From NCBI RefSeq assembly GCF_003313505.1, contig NZ_QMHO01000007.1, positions 75,396-121,487 on the forward strand: a DNA stretch of 46,092 bases, given 5' to 3'. Each line of letters opens with the position of its first letter. Positions within the stretch are counted from its first letter, which is position 1. A program made the translations under genes and the position numbers. Of the stretch, positions 34,858 to 43,255 are shown piece after piece. Source of the DNA: Pedobacter nanyangensis (GTDB lineage Bacteria; Bacteroidota; Bacteroidia; Sphingobacteriales; Sphingobacteriaceae). Below the pieces are notes generated by a model, which did no database searches, was not told the DNA's origin, and worked only from the letters and a program-made list of their open reading frames with translations.

Positions 34858-37800
34858 ATGTTCAAAATATTTATACAAAGACCAGTACTGGCCACTGTTA
34901 TTTCCATTTTATTGGTGATACTTGGTGTACTTGGCTTAACCAAGTTGCCACTCCAACAGTTCCCCGACATTGCGCCACCGTCGGTTTTGGTTACTGCAGT
35001 TTATCCAGGAGCCAATGCCGAGACGGTTTTGCGCTCGGTGGCGCCATCTATAGAAGAATCGATCAACGGCGTGGAGAACATGACCTACATGAGCTCAACC
35101 GCCAGTAACGATGGTTCGTTAGCCATCACCGTTTTCTTTAAATTAGGGACCAACGCAGACCAAGCGGCGGTAAATGTCCAAAATAGGGTGGCCCAGGCCA
35201 CCAGTCAGTTGCCTGCAGAGGTGGTGCAACAAGGTATTACCACGGCAAAACAGCAAAATAGCTTTATCATGGCTATTGGGATGTTTACCGAGGATGAATC
35301 AAAATACGACCAAACTTTTGTGGCCAACTATGCACAAATCAATATTGTGCCCGAAATCAAAAGGATTCCCGGAGTAGGTGCTGCCAGTATTTTCGGTGGT
35401 GTGAAAGATTACTCGATGCGTGTTTGGTTAAATCCAACCCAAATGGCTACCTATAAAGTAACGCCTAATGAGGTGATGGGCGCCATTCAGGACAAGAGCT
35501 TGGAAGCTGCGCCGGGTAAATTTGGTGAACGAAGCAAAGAGGTTTTCGAATATGTTATTAAGTACAAAGGGAAACTAACCAAACCCGAAGAATACGAAAA
35601 TATTGCCATTAGGACCAATGCAGATGGCTCTATACTGCGTTTGAAAGATGTTGCCCGGGTAGAACTTGGCGCTTACTCCTACAATAGTTTAACCCGTTTA
35701 AATGGGCAAAAGGGCGTGGTTATTGGCGTAATCCAATTAGCTGGATCAAACTCAAACGAAATACAGATTGCCATTAATAAACTGATGGAAAAAGCTTCGA
35801 AAGATTTTCCGAAGGGCATTAAGCACAATATTTTTTATAGTACTAAAGTGGCTTTGGATCAATCCATAGATCAGGTCATCCATACCTTGATTGAAGCGTT
35901 TATTTTGGTGTTTATCGTTGTATTCATCTTCCTGCAAGATTTCAGGTCGACGCTGATTCCTGCTATTGCGGTGCCTGTAGCTATTTTGGGTACGTTTTTC
36001 TTTATGCAGTTGTTTGGCTTCTCCATCAACCTGTTAACCTTGTTTGCTTTAATTTTGGCCATTGGTATTGTGGTGGATGATGCGATTGTGGTGGTAGAAG
36101 CGGTGCATGCCAAAATGGAGCACAAACATTTGGCCCCTAAAGCGGCTACTCACGAGGCTATGAGCGAAATTACGGGAGCCATCATTTCCATCACCTTGGT
36201 AATGGCCGCAGTGTTTTTGCCCGTTGGTTTTATGGAAGGTTCAACGGGTTTGTTCTATCGGCAGTTTGCCTTTACCATGGCCATTGCCATTGTTATTTCG
36301 GCGGTTAATGCCCTAACCTTAAGCCCAGCGTTGGCCGCATTGTTTTTGAAAGATAACCATACGGCTGCAAACGGTGGCATGCCTGTTAAAAAAGGCTTTA
36401 AGGAAAAGTTCTTCAGTGGCTTTAACAGTAGTTTTAATGCCATGACCAACCGCTATGTAGGCAGTTTGCGGTTTTTGATTAAAAATAGGTGGTTAAGTTT
36501 AGGTGGTTTGGCCGTGATCACGGCGGTAACCATTTGGCTGGTTAAAACTACGCCGTCGGGCTTTATCCCTACAGAAGATCAGGGCTTTATTGCTATTTCG
36601 GTATCCACACCGTCGGGCACTTCTTTAGATGGTACGCAAAAAGTAATGACGGAAGCTGAAAATATGCTCAAGAAGTTAGATGCTTCCAGGTTTGTTACCG
36701 CCATTTCTGGTTTCAACCTTTTAACCAATTCAACCAGCCCATCAGCTGCAGTAGTTTTTGTGTTACTGAAACCTATTGAGGAACGGGGCAAAGTAAAGAA
36801 CATTGATGAAATCATGGGGCAGGTGCAGGGGCAGTTGGCCGGCATACCTGGCGGCAGTTTCTTTGTGTTCAGTTTTCCAACGGTTCCTGGTTTTAGTAAT
36901 GTAGAAGCTTTAGACCTGGTTTTGCAGGATAAAACAGGCGGGAAATTGGATAAGTTTAGCGGCATTTCACAGCAGTTTATTGGAGAGCTGATGAAACAGC
37001 CCGCTATTGCCGTGGCCTTTACCAGTTTCAAGGCAGATTATCCGCAGTTGGAGCTAGATGTTAACCAAGAAAAGGCAGACCAGTTGGGGGTAAACGTGAG
37101 AGACATCTTGCAAACCATGCAAGCTTACTTTGGTAGTGCCCAGGCATCGGATTTTAACCGGTTTGGGAAGTACTATCGGGTAATTGTACAGGCTGATATT
37201 GCAGACCGGGCCGATCCTGCGTCCATAGATCGTGTATTTGTGAGAAACAAAACCGGCGAAATGGTACCGATTAATACCCTGGTAACCCTGCGCCGTATTT
37301 ATGGATCAGAAACGGCATCGAGGTACAACCTATTTAATTCTATTTCTATTAATGCCATACCAAAACCTGGCTTTACTTCTGGAGATGCCATTAAGGCGAT
37401 TGAGGAAGTGGCGGCCAAACATTTACCAGCTGGCTATAGTTATGAGTTTTCTGGCCAAACCCGGGAGGAAATTTCCTCAGGAGGCCAGTCGGCGGTAATT
37501 TTTATCCTCTGTTTGGTATTTGTGTACTTTTTACTGGCAGCGCAGTACGAAAGCTACTTATTGCCTTTGGGCGTAATACTTTCCATCCCGGTAGGGATAT
37601 TTGGGGTGTTTGTAGCCATCGGTTTTACCGGTATAGCCAATAACATTTACGTACAGGTAGCTTTGGTAATGCTGATTGGCCTGCTCGCAAAAAACGCCAT
37701 CTTAATTATAGAGTTTGCTGCACAAAGAAGAAGGGCTGGAAAGCCTTTGTTGGCAGCAGCGTTGGAAGCCGCAAAATTGAGGCTGCGTCCAATTATCATG

Positions 37801-38037
37801 ACTTCGTTGGCATTTGTGGTAGGGTTAATCCCGATGATGTTTGCTACCGGCCCATCGGCACAGGGTAACCATAGTATCAGTATTGGTGCGGCAGGAGGGA
37901 TGGTTTCGGGCGTAATTTTAGGCTTGTTCATCATTCCGGTACTCTTCATCGTCTTCCAATATTTACAGGAAAAGGTAACTGGTGCACCATTGGCCGAAAC
38001 CAATGCCAAACCTCATGCCCATCAGGAAATCAATTAA
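34858..38037 (+). CDS. RND-family (HAE1) efflux pump permease
   Basis: 1059 aa, inner-membrane proton antiporter. It begins MFKIFIQRPVLATVISILLV, has the AcrB-type porter-domain signatures (VTAVYPGANAETVLRSVAPS, NGVENMTYMSSTASNDGS), the TM4 proton-relay GIVVDDAIVVVEAVHAKME with paired Asp, and the C-terminal LIGLLAKNAILIIEFAAQRR plus RLRPIIMTSLAFVVGLIP. The presence of the NGVENM...S.AS.DGS motif makes it closer to AcrB/MexB than the pump at 12211. It is flanked by its adaptor and its outer-membrane lipoprotein in one operon under a TetR repressor. Hydrophobic drug or detergent export is likely but unproven. Confidence 0.95.
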   Translation: MFKIFIQRPVLATVISILLVILGVLGLTKLPLQQFPDIAPPSVLVTAVYPGANAETVLRSVAPSIEESINGVENMTYMSSTASNDGSLAITVFFKLGTNADQAAVNVQNRVAQATSQLPAEVVQQGITTAKQQNSFIMAIGMFTEDESKYDQTFVANYAQINIVPEIKRIPGVGAASIFGGVKDYSMRVWLNPTQMATYKVTPNEVMGAIQDKSLEAAPGKFGERSKEVFEYVIKYKGKLTKPEEYENIAIRTNADGSILRLKDVARVELGAYSYNSLTRLNGQKGVVIGVIQLAGSNSNEIQIAINKLMEKASKDFPKGIKHNIFYSTKVALDQSIDQVIHTLIEAFILVFIVVFIFLQDFRSTLIPAIAVPVAILGTFFFMQLFGFSINLLTLFALILAIGIVVDDAIVVVEAVHAKMEHKHLAPKAATHEAMSEITGAIISITLVMAAVFLPVGFMEGSTGLFYRQFAFTMAIAIVISAVNALTLSPALAALFLKDNHTAANGGMPVKKGFKEKFFSGFNSSFNAMTNRYVGSLRFLIKNRWLSLGGLAVITAVTIWLVKTTPSGFIPTEDQGFIAISVSTPSGTSLDGTQKVMTEAENMLKKLDASRFVTAISGFNLLTNSTSPSAAVVFVLLKPIEERGKVKNIDEIMGQVQGQLAGIPGGSFFVFSFPTVPGFSNVEALDLVLQDKTGGKLDKFSGISQQFIGELMKQPAIAVAFTSFKADYPQLELDVNQEKADQLGVNVRDILQTMQAYFGSAQASDFNRFGKYYRVIVQADIADRADPASIDRVFVRNKTGEMVPINTLVTLRRIYGSETASRYNLFNSISINAIPKPGFTSGDAIKAIEEVAAKHLPAGYSYEFSGQTREEISSGGQSAVIFILCLVFVYFLLAAQYESYLLPLGVILSIPVGIFGVFVAIGFTGIANNIYVQVALVMLIGLLAKNAILIIEFAAQRRRAGKPLLAAALEAAKLRLRPIIMTSLAFVVGLIPMMFATGPSAQGNHSISIGAAGGMVSGVILGLFIIPVLFIVFQYLQEKVTGAPLAETNAKPHAHQEIN

Positions 38038-38049
38038 GCATATAAAAAA

Positions 38050-39459
38050 ATGAAAACACTCATATATAGTTTTTTGATCACCCTACTTGTGGGTAGCTAC
38101 GGCTGTAGTATCCCAAGAAACGTGATTAATCCCATACAGGATAAACCTTCGCAATTTAGGGGGCTGAGCAATGTGGATGACACAAGCATAGGCAGCCTTG
38201 CGGTGAAGGATTTTTTCGCCACGCAGGCCATCCAACAGTTGATAGATAGCGCTATTGCACGAAATATTGATCTGCAAATTGCACTTAAAAATATAGATGC
38301 GGCTGATTTGCTGATGAGGCGGGCAAGGATGGGGAACATCCCCCAGTTAAATTTGCAGGTAACGGCCAATTCAAACCGGCCATCTGACAATAGTTTGAAT
38401 GGGCTTAGTGCCTCGCAGTTTTTGAAAACTAGCCATGTGGAAGATTACAATGCCAATTTGTCCTTGAGTTGGGAAGCGGATATCTGGGGGAAGATCAGTA
38501 AGCAAAAGGAGGCATCCTATGCGGCCTATCTGCAAACTGCGGAAGCCAAAAAGGCAGTTCAAACCCGTATAGTAGCAATGGTTGCAACCAGCTTTTATCG
38601 GCTGTTGCTTTTAGATGAGCAGTTAAAGATTGCCCAGCGAAATCTAGCGCTTAGCGACAGTACATTGAAAATGGTGAGCAAGCAGTTTGAGGTGGGACAG
38701 GTAAGTTCTTTGGCGGTGCAGCAAACCGAGGGGCAGCTGCTTCGGGCGAGCCAGCTTATTCCGCAGATAGCCCAAGAGATCAGCGTGCAGGAAAATGCAC
38801 TGAGCGAATTAACGGGCAAATTTCCAACAGCGATAGAGCGCTCGGCAACCTTGGCCCAATTGGAAATTCCTACGCAATTGGCCGTGGGTGTACCTTCGGT
38901 AATGCTGGCTACCCGGCCCGATGTGAAAAGTGTAGAACTTGGCCTGAGGGTTGCCAATGCCAAAGTGGGCGTGGCCAATGCCAGCCTATACCCCAGTTTA
39001 ACTATTTCGGCCAGTGCTGGGCTCAACTCTTTTAAGGCAAGCAATTGGTTTAATGTTCCGGCTTCGTTGTTTGGCATTGTGGGAGGAGGAATCACCCAGC
39101 CTATTTTTAACAGGAGGGAGCTGAAAACCCAGTTTGAATTGGCCAAGGTAGAAAGAGAAAAATCGGTGTTGTTGTTTAGGCAAGCGGTAATTAAAGCGGT
39201 GGTAGAAGTATCCAATGAGCAGGCTAAACTGGAGAACTTGAAAAGGGAATATGGCATTGCCCAGAAACGGATAGCGACGTTAAGATCGGCGGTTAAAAAT
39301 GCCGATCTGCTGTTTAACCATGGCATGGCCAATTATCTGGAAGTGATTACTGCGCAAGCTAATTTGTTGCAAGGCGAGCTTGATTTGGCGAGTTTGAAGA
39401 CGGCGCAGTTAAATGCTAGTGTTGAATTGTATAGGGCCTTGGGTGGAGGCTGGCAATAA
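38050..39459 (+). CDS. NodT-type efflux outer membrane lipoprotein (TolC family)
   Basis: 469 aa. The signal peptide ends in the lipobox LVGSYGC, giving a lipidated Cys19. The NodT-type body follows: FFATQAIQQLIDSAIARNID, LSWEADIWGKISKQKEASYA, ARMGNIPQLNLQV, RPDVKSVELGLRVANAKVGV, TISASAGLNSFKA and a C-terminal ANYLEVITAQANLLQGELDL. It is the outer-membrane duct of the TetR-controlled pump, 12 bp after the permease gene. A terminator follows, closing the operon. Confidence 0.94.
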   Translation: MKTLIYSFLITLLVGSYGCSIPRNVINPIQDKPSQFRGLSNVDDTSIGSLAVKDFFATQAIQQLIDSAIARNIDLQIALKNIDAADLLMRRARMGNIPQLNLQVTANSNRPSDNSLNGLSASQFLKTSHVEDYNANLSLSWEADIWGKISKQKEASYAAYLQTAEAKKAVQTRIVAMVATSFYRLLLLDEQLKIAQRNLALSDSTLKMVSKQFEVGQVSSLAVQQTEGQLLRASQLIPQIAQEISVQENALSELTGKFPTAIERSATLAQLEIPTQLAVGVPSVMLATRPDVKSVELGLRVANAKVGVANASLYPSLTISASAGLNSFKASNWFNVPASLFGIVGGGITQPIFNRRELKTQFELAKVEREKSVLLFRQAVIKAVVEVSNEQAKLENLKREYGIAQKRIATLRSAVKNADLLFNHGMANYLEVITAQANLLQGELDLASLKTAQLNASVELYRALGGGWQ

Positions 39460-39507
39460 AACCTAGTGCAACCACCATTAGGGATTAGTTTCGTTAATGT
39501 TGGTTTT

Positions 39508-39539
39508 AAAGCAGCGACCTTTAGGCCGCTGCTTTTTTT
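39508..39539 (+). terminator. Rho-independent terminator of the TetR-RND operon
   Basis: AAAGCAGCG pairs with CGCTGCTTT, with an inner CCT/AGG continuation, followed by a T run. It lies about 48 bp after the NodT-type gene. Confidence 0.85.
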
Positions 39540-39675
39540 GTGAACGCTTGCTCTGGGGGCGAAGGTTTGTCAGGGTTGCCCCATAAATACAGCTAGAAGG
39601 CCCAACAGCATTGATATTGACAATAAAAGACATTATCTTGCCGTTTTTTAATTCTAAAACTTATTATTTACACAA

Positions 39676-41217
39676 ATGAATACAAACCAAATTAAGAGAT
39701 TAGTTGCCTTGGCGTTATTGGCAACGGGTCCTTTTATTGTCTCTGCCCAATCGCAAAAGAAAAACTGGTATAATTTGGATCTTAAAGCGGATAGTGTTTT
39801 TGGGATCAGTACGGAGAAAGCCTACCAGGAGCTTTTGAAGGGCAAAAAATCGAACACGGTAATTGTGGGGATTTTAGATAGTGGTGTTGACGGGGTTCAC
39901 GAAGATCTGAGGTCTGTTATGTGGGTGAACAAAAAGGAGAAAGCTGGAAACGGCAAAGACGATGACAAAAATGGCTACATTGACGATGTGAACGGCTGGA
40001 GCTTTTTAGGGGGCAAAAATGGAAATGTGAACCAAGAGACTTTAGAGCTTACCCGTTTGATACGCCGTGATGCCGCTCGTTTTGCCAACGTAACCGAAGA
40101 AAATGTGACCGCTAAAGATAGACCTGCTTTTGAGGCTTATTTAGCCATGAAGAAGGAATTTGATAAGGGGCTGTCCGAAGCTAAAGCAAATCTTGCAGGT
40201 TATACTGGATTGAAAAATGGCGTAGAAAGCATCGTTAAAAAACTAGGTAAGGAAAACCCTACTTTGGAAGATGTAAAAGGTTTTACTCCTGAAGGACAAA
40301 CCGAAAGCAATGCTAAAAATGCTTTGCTTAGGGCCTTGGCCAATACTGATTATAAAACTTTCTATGAAACCAGGGTGAAGGCTGGTTATGATCATTTTTA
40401 CGATCAGGTTAACTACAATTATAACTTAACTTTTGATCCTCGTAATATTGTAGGGGATGACGAGAACAACAGCAACGAACGGATTTATGGTAATGCCGAT
40501 TCTAAAGGTCCGGATCCATCACATGGCACGCACGTAGCAGGTATTGTGGGTGCTGATAGAAAAAATGATATCGGGATTAAAGGTGTTGCCGATAACGTAC
40601 TGATTATGGCGGTACGTAATGTGCCAAATGGCGATGAACGCGATAAGGACGTTGCCAACGCTATCCGTTATGCAGTAGATAACGGTGCAAAGGTATTGAA
40701 CATGAGCTTTGGAAAGGCTTATTCGCAAGATAAAAAGGTAGTAGATGATGCCGTGAAGTATGCAATAAGTAAAGATGTTTTATTGGTGCACGCAGCAGGT
40801 AACGATAACAAAAACCTTGATGTAGAGACTAATTTCCCAACTAACAAATATGAGGACGGTACTTTAGCAGAGAACTGGATTACAGTTGGCGCATCAACTC
40901 CTTATAACGATCGTAGACTTAAAGCAAGTTTTTCTAACTATGGAAAAACTACCGTGGATGTGTTTGCACCTGGTTTCGGTATTTATTCTACTTATCCGGA
41001 TCAAAAATACCAGGATAACAATGGTACGAGTATGGCTGCTCCAGTGGTAGCTGGTTTGGCGGCATTAATTCGTTCTTACTATCCAAAGCTGAAAGCCGCA
41101 CAGGTAAAGGAAATTATCATGAAATCTGTAGAAAAGGCAGATGCTTTAAAAGATATTTCGGTTACTGGTGGTGTAGTTAACGCTTATAATGCGTTGAAAT
41201 TAGCGGCAACTTATTAG
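39676..41217 (+). CDS. Exported S8 subtilisin-like serine protease with large insertion
   Basis: 513 aa with a signal peptide ending at FIVSAQ. The catalytic triad is visible: Asp68 (VGILDSGVDGVHEDL), His283 (PDPSHGTHVAGIVG) and Ser452 (NGTSMAAPVVAG), with oxyanion Asn376 (HAAGND). Right after the Asp motif comes DDDKNGYIDDVNGWSF, an acidic probably calcium-binding motif seen in Bacteroidota subtilases. Asp and His are separated by ~215 residues because of a largely helical insertion at ~115-255. In most subtilases this distance is 30-60 residues. There is no T9SS tail and no lipobox, so the protein may stay periplasmic or be released by another route. It is monocistronic. Confidence 0.93.
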   Translation: MNTNQIKRLVALALLATGPFIVSAQSQKKNWYNLDLKADSVFGISTEKAYQELLKGKKSNTVIVGILDSGVDGVHEDLRSVMWVNKKEKAGNGKDDDKNGYIDDVNGWSFLGGKNGNVNQETLELTRLIRRDAARFANVTEENVTAKDRPAFEAYLAMKKEFDKGLSEAKANLAGYTGLKNGVESIVKKLGKENPTLEDVKGFTPEGQTESNAKNALLRALANTDYKTFYETRVKAGYDHFYDQVNYNYNLTFDPRNIVGDDENNSNERIYGNADSKGPDPSHGTHVAGIVGADRKNDIGIKGVADNVLIMAVRNVPNGDERDKDVANAIRYAVDNGAKVLNMSFGKAYSQDKKVVDDAVKYAISKDVLLVHAAGNDNKNLDVETNFPTNKYEDGTLAENWITVGASTPYNDRRLKASFSNYGKTTVDVFAPGFGIYSTYPDQKYQDNNGTSMAAPVVAGLAALIRSYYPKLKAAQVKEIIMKSVEKADALKDISVTGGVVNAYNALKLAATY

Positions 41218-41256
41218 AATTAAAAGTTTTAAAAGGCAAAAGTACGAACTGCCTAT

Positions 41257-41290
41257 AAAAAGCCTCGATGTTAGCGTCGGGGCTTTTTTA
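41257..41290 (+). terminator. Rho-independent terminator of the subtilase gene
   Basis: AAAAAGCCTCGA pairs with TCGGGGCTTTTT (one G-U pair) around an 8-nt loop, followed by further T residues, 40 bp after the stop. Confidence 0.85.
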
Positions 41291-41435
41291 TTTGTCAATC
41301 ATTTCGATAATCGTAACGAGCGGAGAAACTTAACCATAAAGAAATAATTGTTTTTAATGAGGATAAAAGACAAAGATTTAGCCTCGCTATTTTCTTTGTA
41401 TCTGTTCGCGATTTACACAAGGTCGAAATGACAAA
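41291..41435. repeat. Candidate dispersed element with inverted TTTGTCATTTCGA ends
   Basis: The left end reads TTTGTCAATCATTTCGA and the right end TCGAAATGACAAA, which is the complement of TTTGTCATTTCGA. The left copy carries a small insertion. The internal GAGCGGAGAAACTTAA matches the wording of repeats I recall from many Bacteroidota intergenic regions (GTCATTTCGAnCG...GGAGAAATC). It is non-coding. Confidence 0.5.
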
Positions 41436-41580
41436 TTATGTGCGTTATTGCAGTCATAGTGGGTTGTGTTTTCATCTTGAAACAGCAAAGTTTTAGTATA
41501 TATTAAAAAAATATTTTTTCTGGTGTAACGAATATTAATTGGAATCTACTTATGGGCATTAGTGTTTAGCTTGTATAATT

Positions 41581-42198
41581 ATGCCTATTACTGCTTTTCT
41601 TAAGTTTTTAAATCAATTGTATCCAATGAAACCGCATTTGCTAGCTTATTTGGCTGATAAAGCAACGACATCTTTCTTTAATAAAGGAAGATTTTTAATT
41701 AGCCCGTTGGACAAGGAGGATTGTTTGTATTTTTTATCTAGCGGGGCCGTTAGGGGTTTTACTAAAATTGGTCAAAAGAAAATTACCACTTGGATTGCTG
41801 TTGAAAATAATTTAATTGGACGCTTAAGGGCAAGGGAAACCGATGACGAAGTGGAGGAATATATAGAGGCTATAGAACAGTGTGAGGTAGTGAAGGTCAG
41901 TAGGCCTTTGTTAGACGTACTTTATCTTAACAATTTTGAGCTTAATTACATTAGCCGAGTGCTGGGGCAAAATCTATATGCTGCTACCGAAGAACGGGCC
42001 TTTATTTGTAGGTTGCCAACGGCTGAAGAAAAGTATAAGCGCTTTGTAATGGTTTATCCCGATTTGAATGGTAGGGTGCCTTTAAAGTATATCGCATTTT
42101 TTTTGGGACTTTCGGTGGAAACGCTCAGTAGGGTAAGAACAAAAATAGCTATTAAGGACAATATATTGAAGGTAAGAATGATACATGAAAAGTCTTGA
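41581..42198 (+). CDS. Crp/Fnr-family regulator, paralogue A
   Basis: 205 aa. The N-terminal ~130 residues follow the cyclic-nucleotide-binding jelly-roll pattern of Bacteroidota Crp-like proteins (FFNKGRFLISPLDKEDCLYF, SSGAVRGFTKIGQKKITTWI, EEYIEAIEQCEVVKVSRP). The C-terminal helix-turn-helix is VPLKYIAFFLGLSVETLSRVRTKI, with the ETLSR recognition helix. I see no clear cAMP-binding Arg-Ser pair, so the ligand is unknown. It is a paralogue of the next gene, which follows on the same strand after ~345 bp. A large SprB-repeat gene lies beyond, and control of it is possible but unproven. Confidence 0.87.
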   Translation: MPITAFLKFLNQLYPMKPHLLAYLADKATTSFFNKGRFLISPLDKEDCLYFLSSGAVRGFTKIGQKKITTWIAVENNLIGRLRARETDDEVEEYIEAIEQCEVVKVSRPLLDVLYLNNFELNYISRVLGQNLYAATEERAFICRLPTAEEKYKRFVMVYPDLNGRVPLKYIAFFLGLSVETLSRVRTKIAIKDNILKVRMIHEKS

Positions 42199-42543
42199 TA
42201 TTTGTCAATATTTATTTTTTTTCGCTATTGGAATATCATCAATATTGGCGTTTTTTGTGCTAAAATCAAGTGTTATGGACTATTTGCTTGCATATTTCAA
42301 ACCAATAAATCAAATAAATATTTTCTGCGATAAGGTATTTCTAAAATAAAATGCCGAAAAACCTTATTAAAAGCGATTCTCTTTACCCTAACACAAGGAT
42401 TGTATTAGTACTCTTTGACTTTCGTGTATTCTAGGGTAGATGAATTTGTTTTACCCTATCGAAAGTTAAACTGCTTTTAACCTTTATTTATCTTGAAGTT
42501 GGAGAGAGTCCTGCTTTGCTTCAATCTCAACGCTCAAATTTTT
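42199..42543. other. Intergenic region between the Crp/Fnr paralogues
   Basis: The 345-bp gap is AT-rich. Its 3' part holds TACCCTA at 42384-42390, TAGGGTA at 42432-42438 and TACCCTA at 42452-42458, which together make two overlapping inverted-repeat arrangements. There is no gene and no good terminator hairpin after the first regulator. Confidence 0.5.
42384..42458. promoter_or_regulatory. Cluster of TACCCTA/TAGGGTA motifs before paralogue B
   Basis: There are three 7-bp motifs: two direct and one inverted. The pair at 42432 and 42452 forms TAGGGTA-N13-TACCCTA. They lie 86-160 bp before the start of paralogue B and are not seen before paralogue A. They may be operator sites. Confidence 0.35.
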
Positions 42544-43137
42544 ATGCCAGTTACCATATTTTTTAACTATTTAAATCAAATATATCCTTTAAAGGAACAT
42601 TTAGTAACCTACTTATCTGAAAAGGTAACTACCGTTGAATTCAAAAAAGGTAAGTATTTGATTAGCCCGTTAGACAAGGAAGATTGTTTGTTTTTTGTAG
42701 TTAAGGGAGCCGTTAGAGGCTTCACTAAAATCAACGCTAAAAAAATTACTACTTGGCTTGAAGTCGAGAATGTGCTCATTGGTCGTATTCGAAGTATTGA
42801 CGGCCTTGGCATCACAGAAGAATATATTGAAGCAATAGAAGATTGCGAATTAGTGGTTATCAATAAAGAAATGCTAAATTATCTATATGATAACTATTTT
42901 GAGATTAATTATATAGGTCGTGTGTTAATTGAGCGCTCTTATGCTGCCGCAGAAGAACGGGCCTTCATTGCTAGGCTACCGTCTGCCGAATCCAAGTACT
43001 TAAGGTTTTTAAAAGCCTATCCACATCTAATAGAAAGAATTCCTTTACGATTTATTGCTTCTTTCCTTAATGTATCCGAAGAGACATTGAGCAGGGTTCG
43101 TACCAAAATTGCCAAATGTAACAGGCTTAACCTATAG
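42544..43137 (+). CDS. Crp/Fnr-family regulator, paralogue B
   Basis: 197 aa from Met at 42544. The frame extends to 42493, but MPVTIFFNYLNQIYPLKEHL aligns with the very first residues of paralogue A (MPITAFLKFLNQLYPMKPHL). Identical blocks shared with A include ISPLDKEDCL, GAVRGFTKI, KKITTW, EEYIEAIE, EERAFI and ETLSRVRTKIA. The architecture is the same: N-terminal effector-binding jelly roll and C-terminal helix-turn-helix (IPLRFIASFLNVSEETLSRV). The gene ends 118 bp before the start of the SprB-repeat protein gene, same strand. Ligand and targets unknown. Confidence 0.87.
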   Translation: MPVTIFFNYLNQIYPLKEHLVTYLSEKVTTVEFKKGKYLISPLDKEDCLFFVVKGAVRGFTKINAKKITTWLEVENVLIGRIRSIDGLGITEEYIEAIEDCELVVINKEMLNYLYDNYFEINYIGRVLIERSYAAAEERAFIARLPSAESKYLRFLKAYPHLIERIPLRFIASFLNVSEETLSRVRTKIAKCNRLNL

Positions 43138-43255
43138 GCTTTTTTTTGTTGAATGAGTAAAAGAAATATTGATTTTTATCAAGGTCATATTCTTGGATAA
43201 GGTATCAAGGACCGCATGATGACGTTTTTTTGTATCGTAAAAAAAACAATATATC

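Larger units (their letters stand above)
41218..41580. other. Intergenic region before the first Crp/Fnr-like gene
   Basis: This 363-bp gap holds the subtilase terminator and a ~145-bp element with inverted ends, both listed separately. The last ~140 bp are AT-rich (TATATTAAAAAAATATTTTT) and should hold the promoter of the regulator gene. No small gene is seen. Confidence 0.5.

Noticed and set aside
38595..39332. 245-codon minus-strand open frame opposite the NodT-type gene
   Set aside because: It is antisense to a well-supported TolC-family gene. The translation has no signal, domain or plausible start context.
43224..43247. T7/A8 stem-loop just before the SprB-repeat gene
   Set aside because: Purely A/T stem of low stability, 9 bp before an ATG. 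More likely an AT-rich leader than a terminator.
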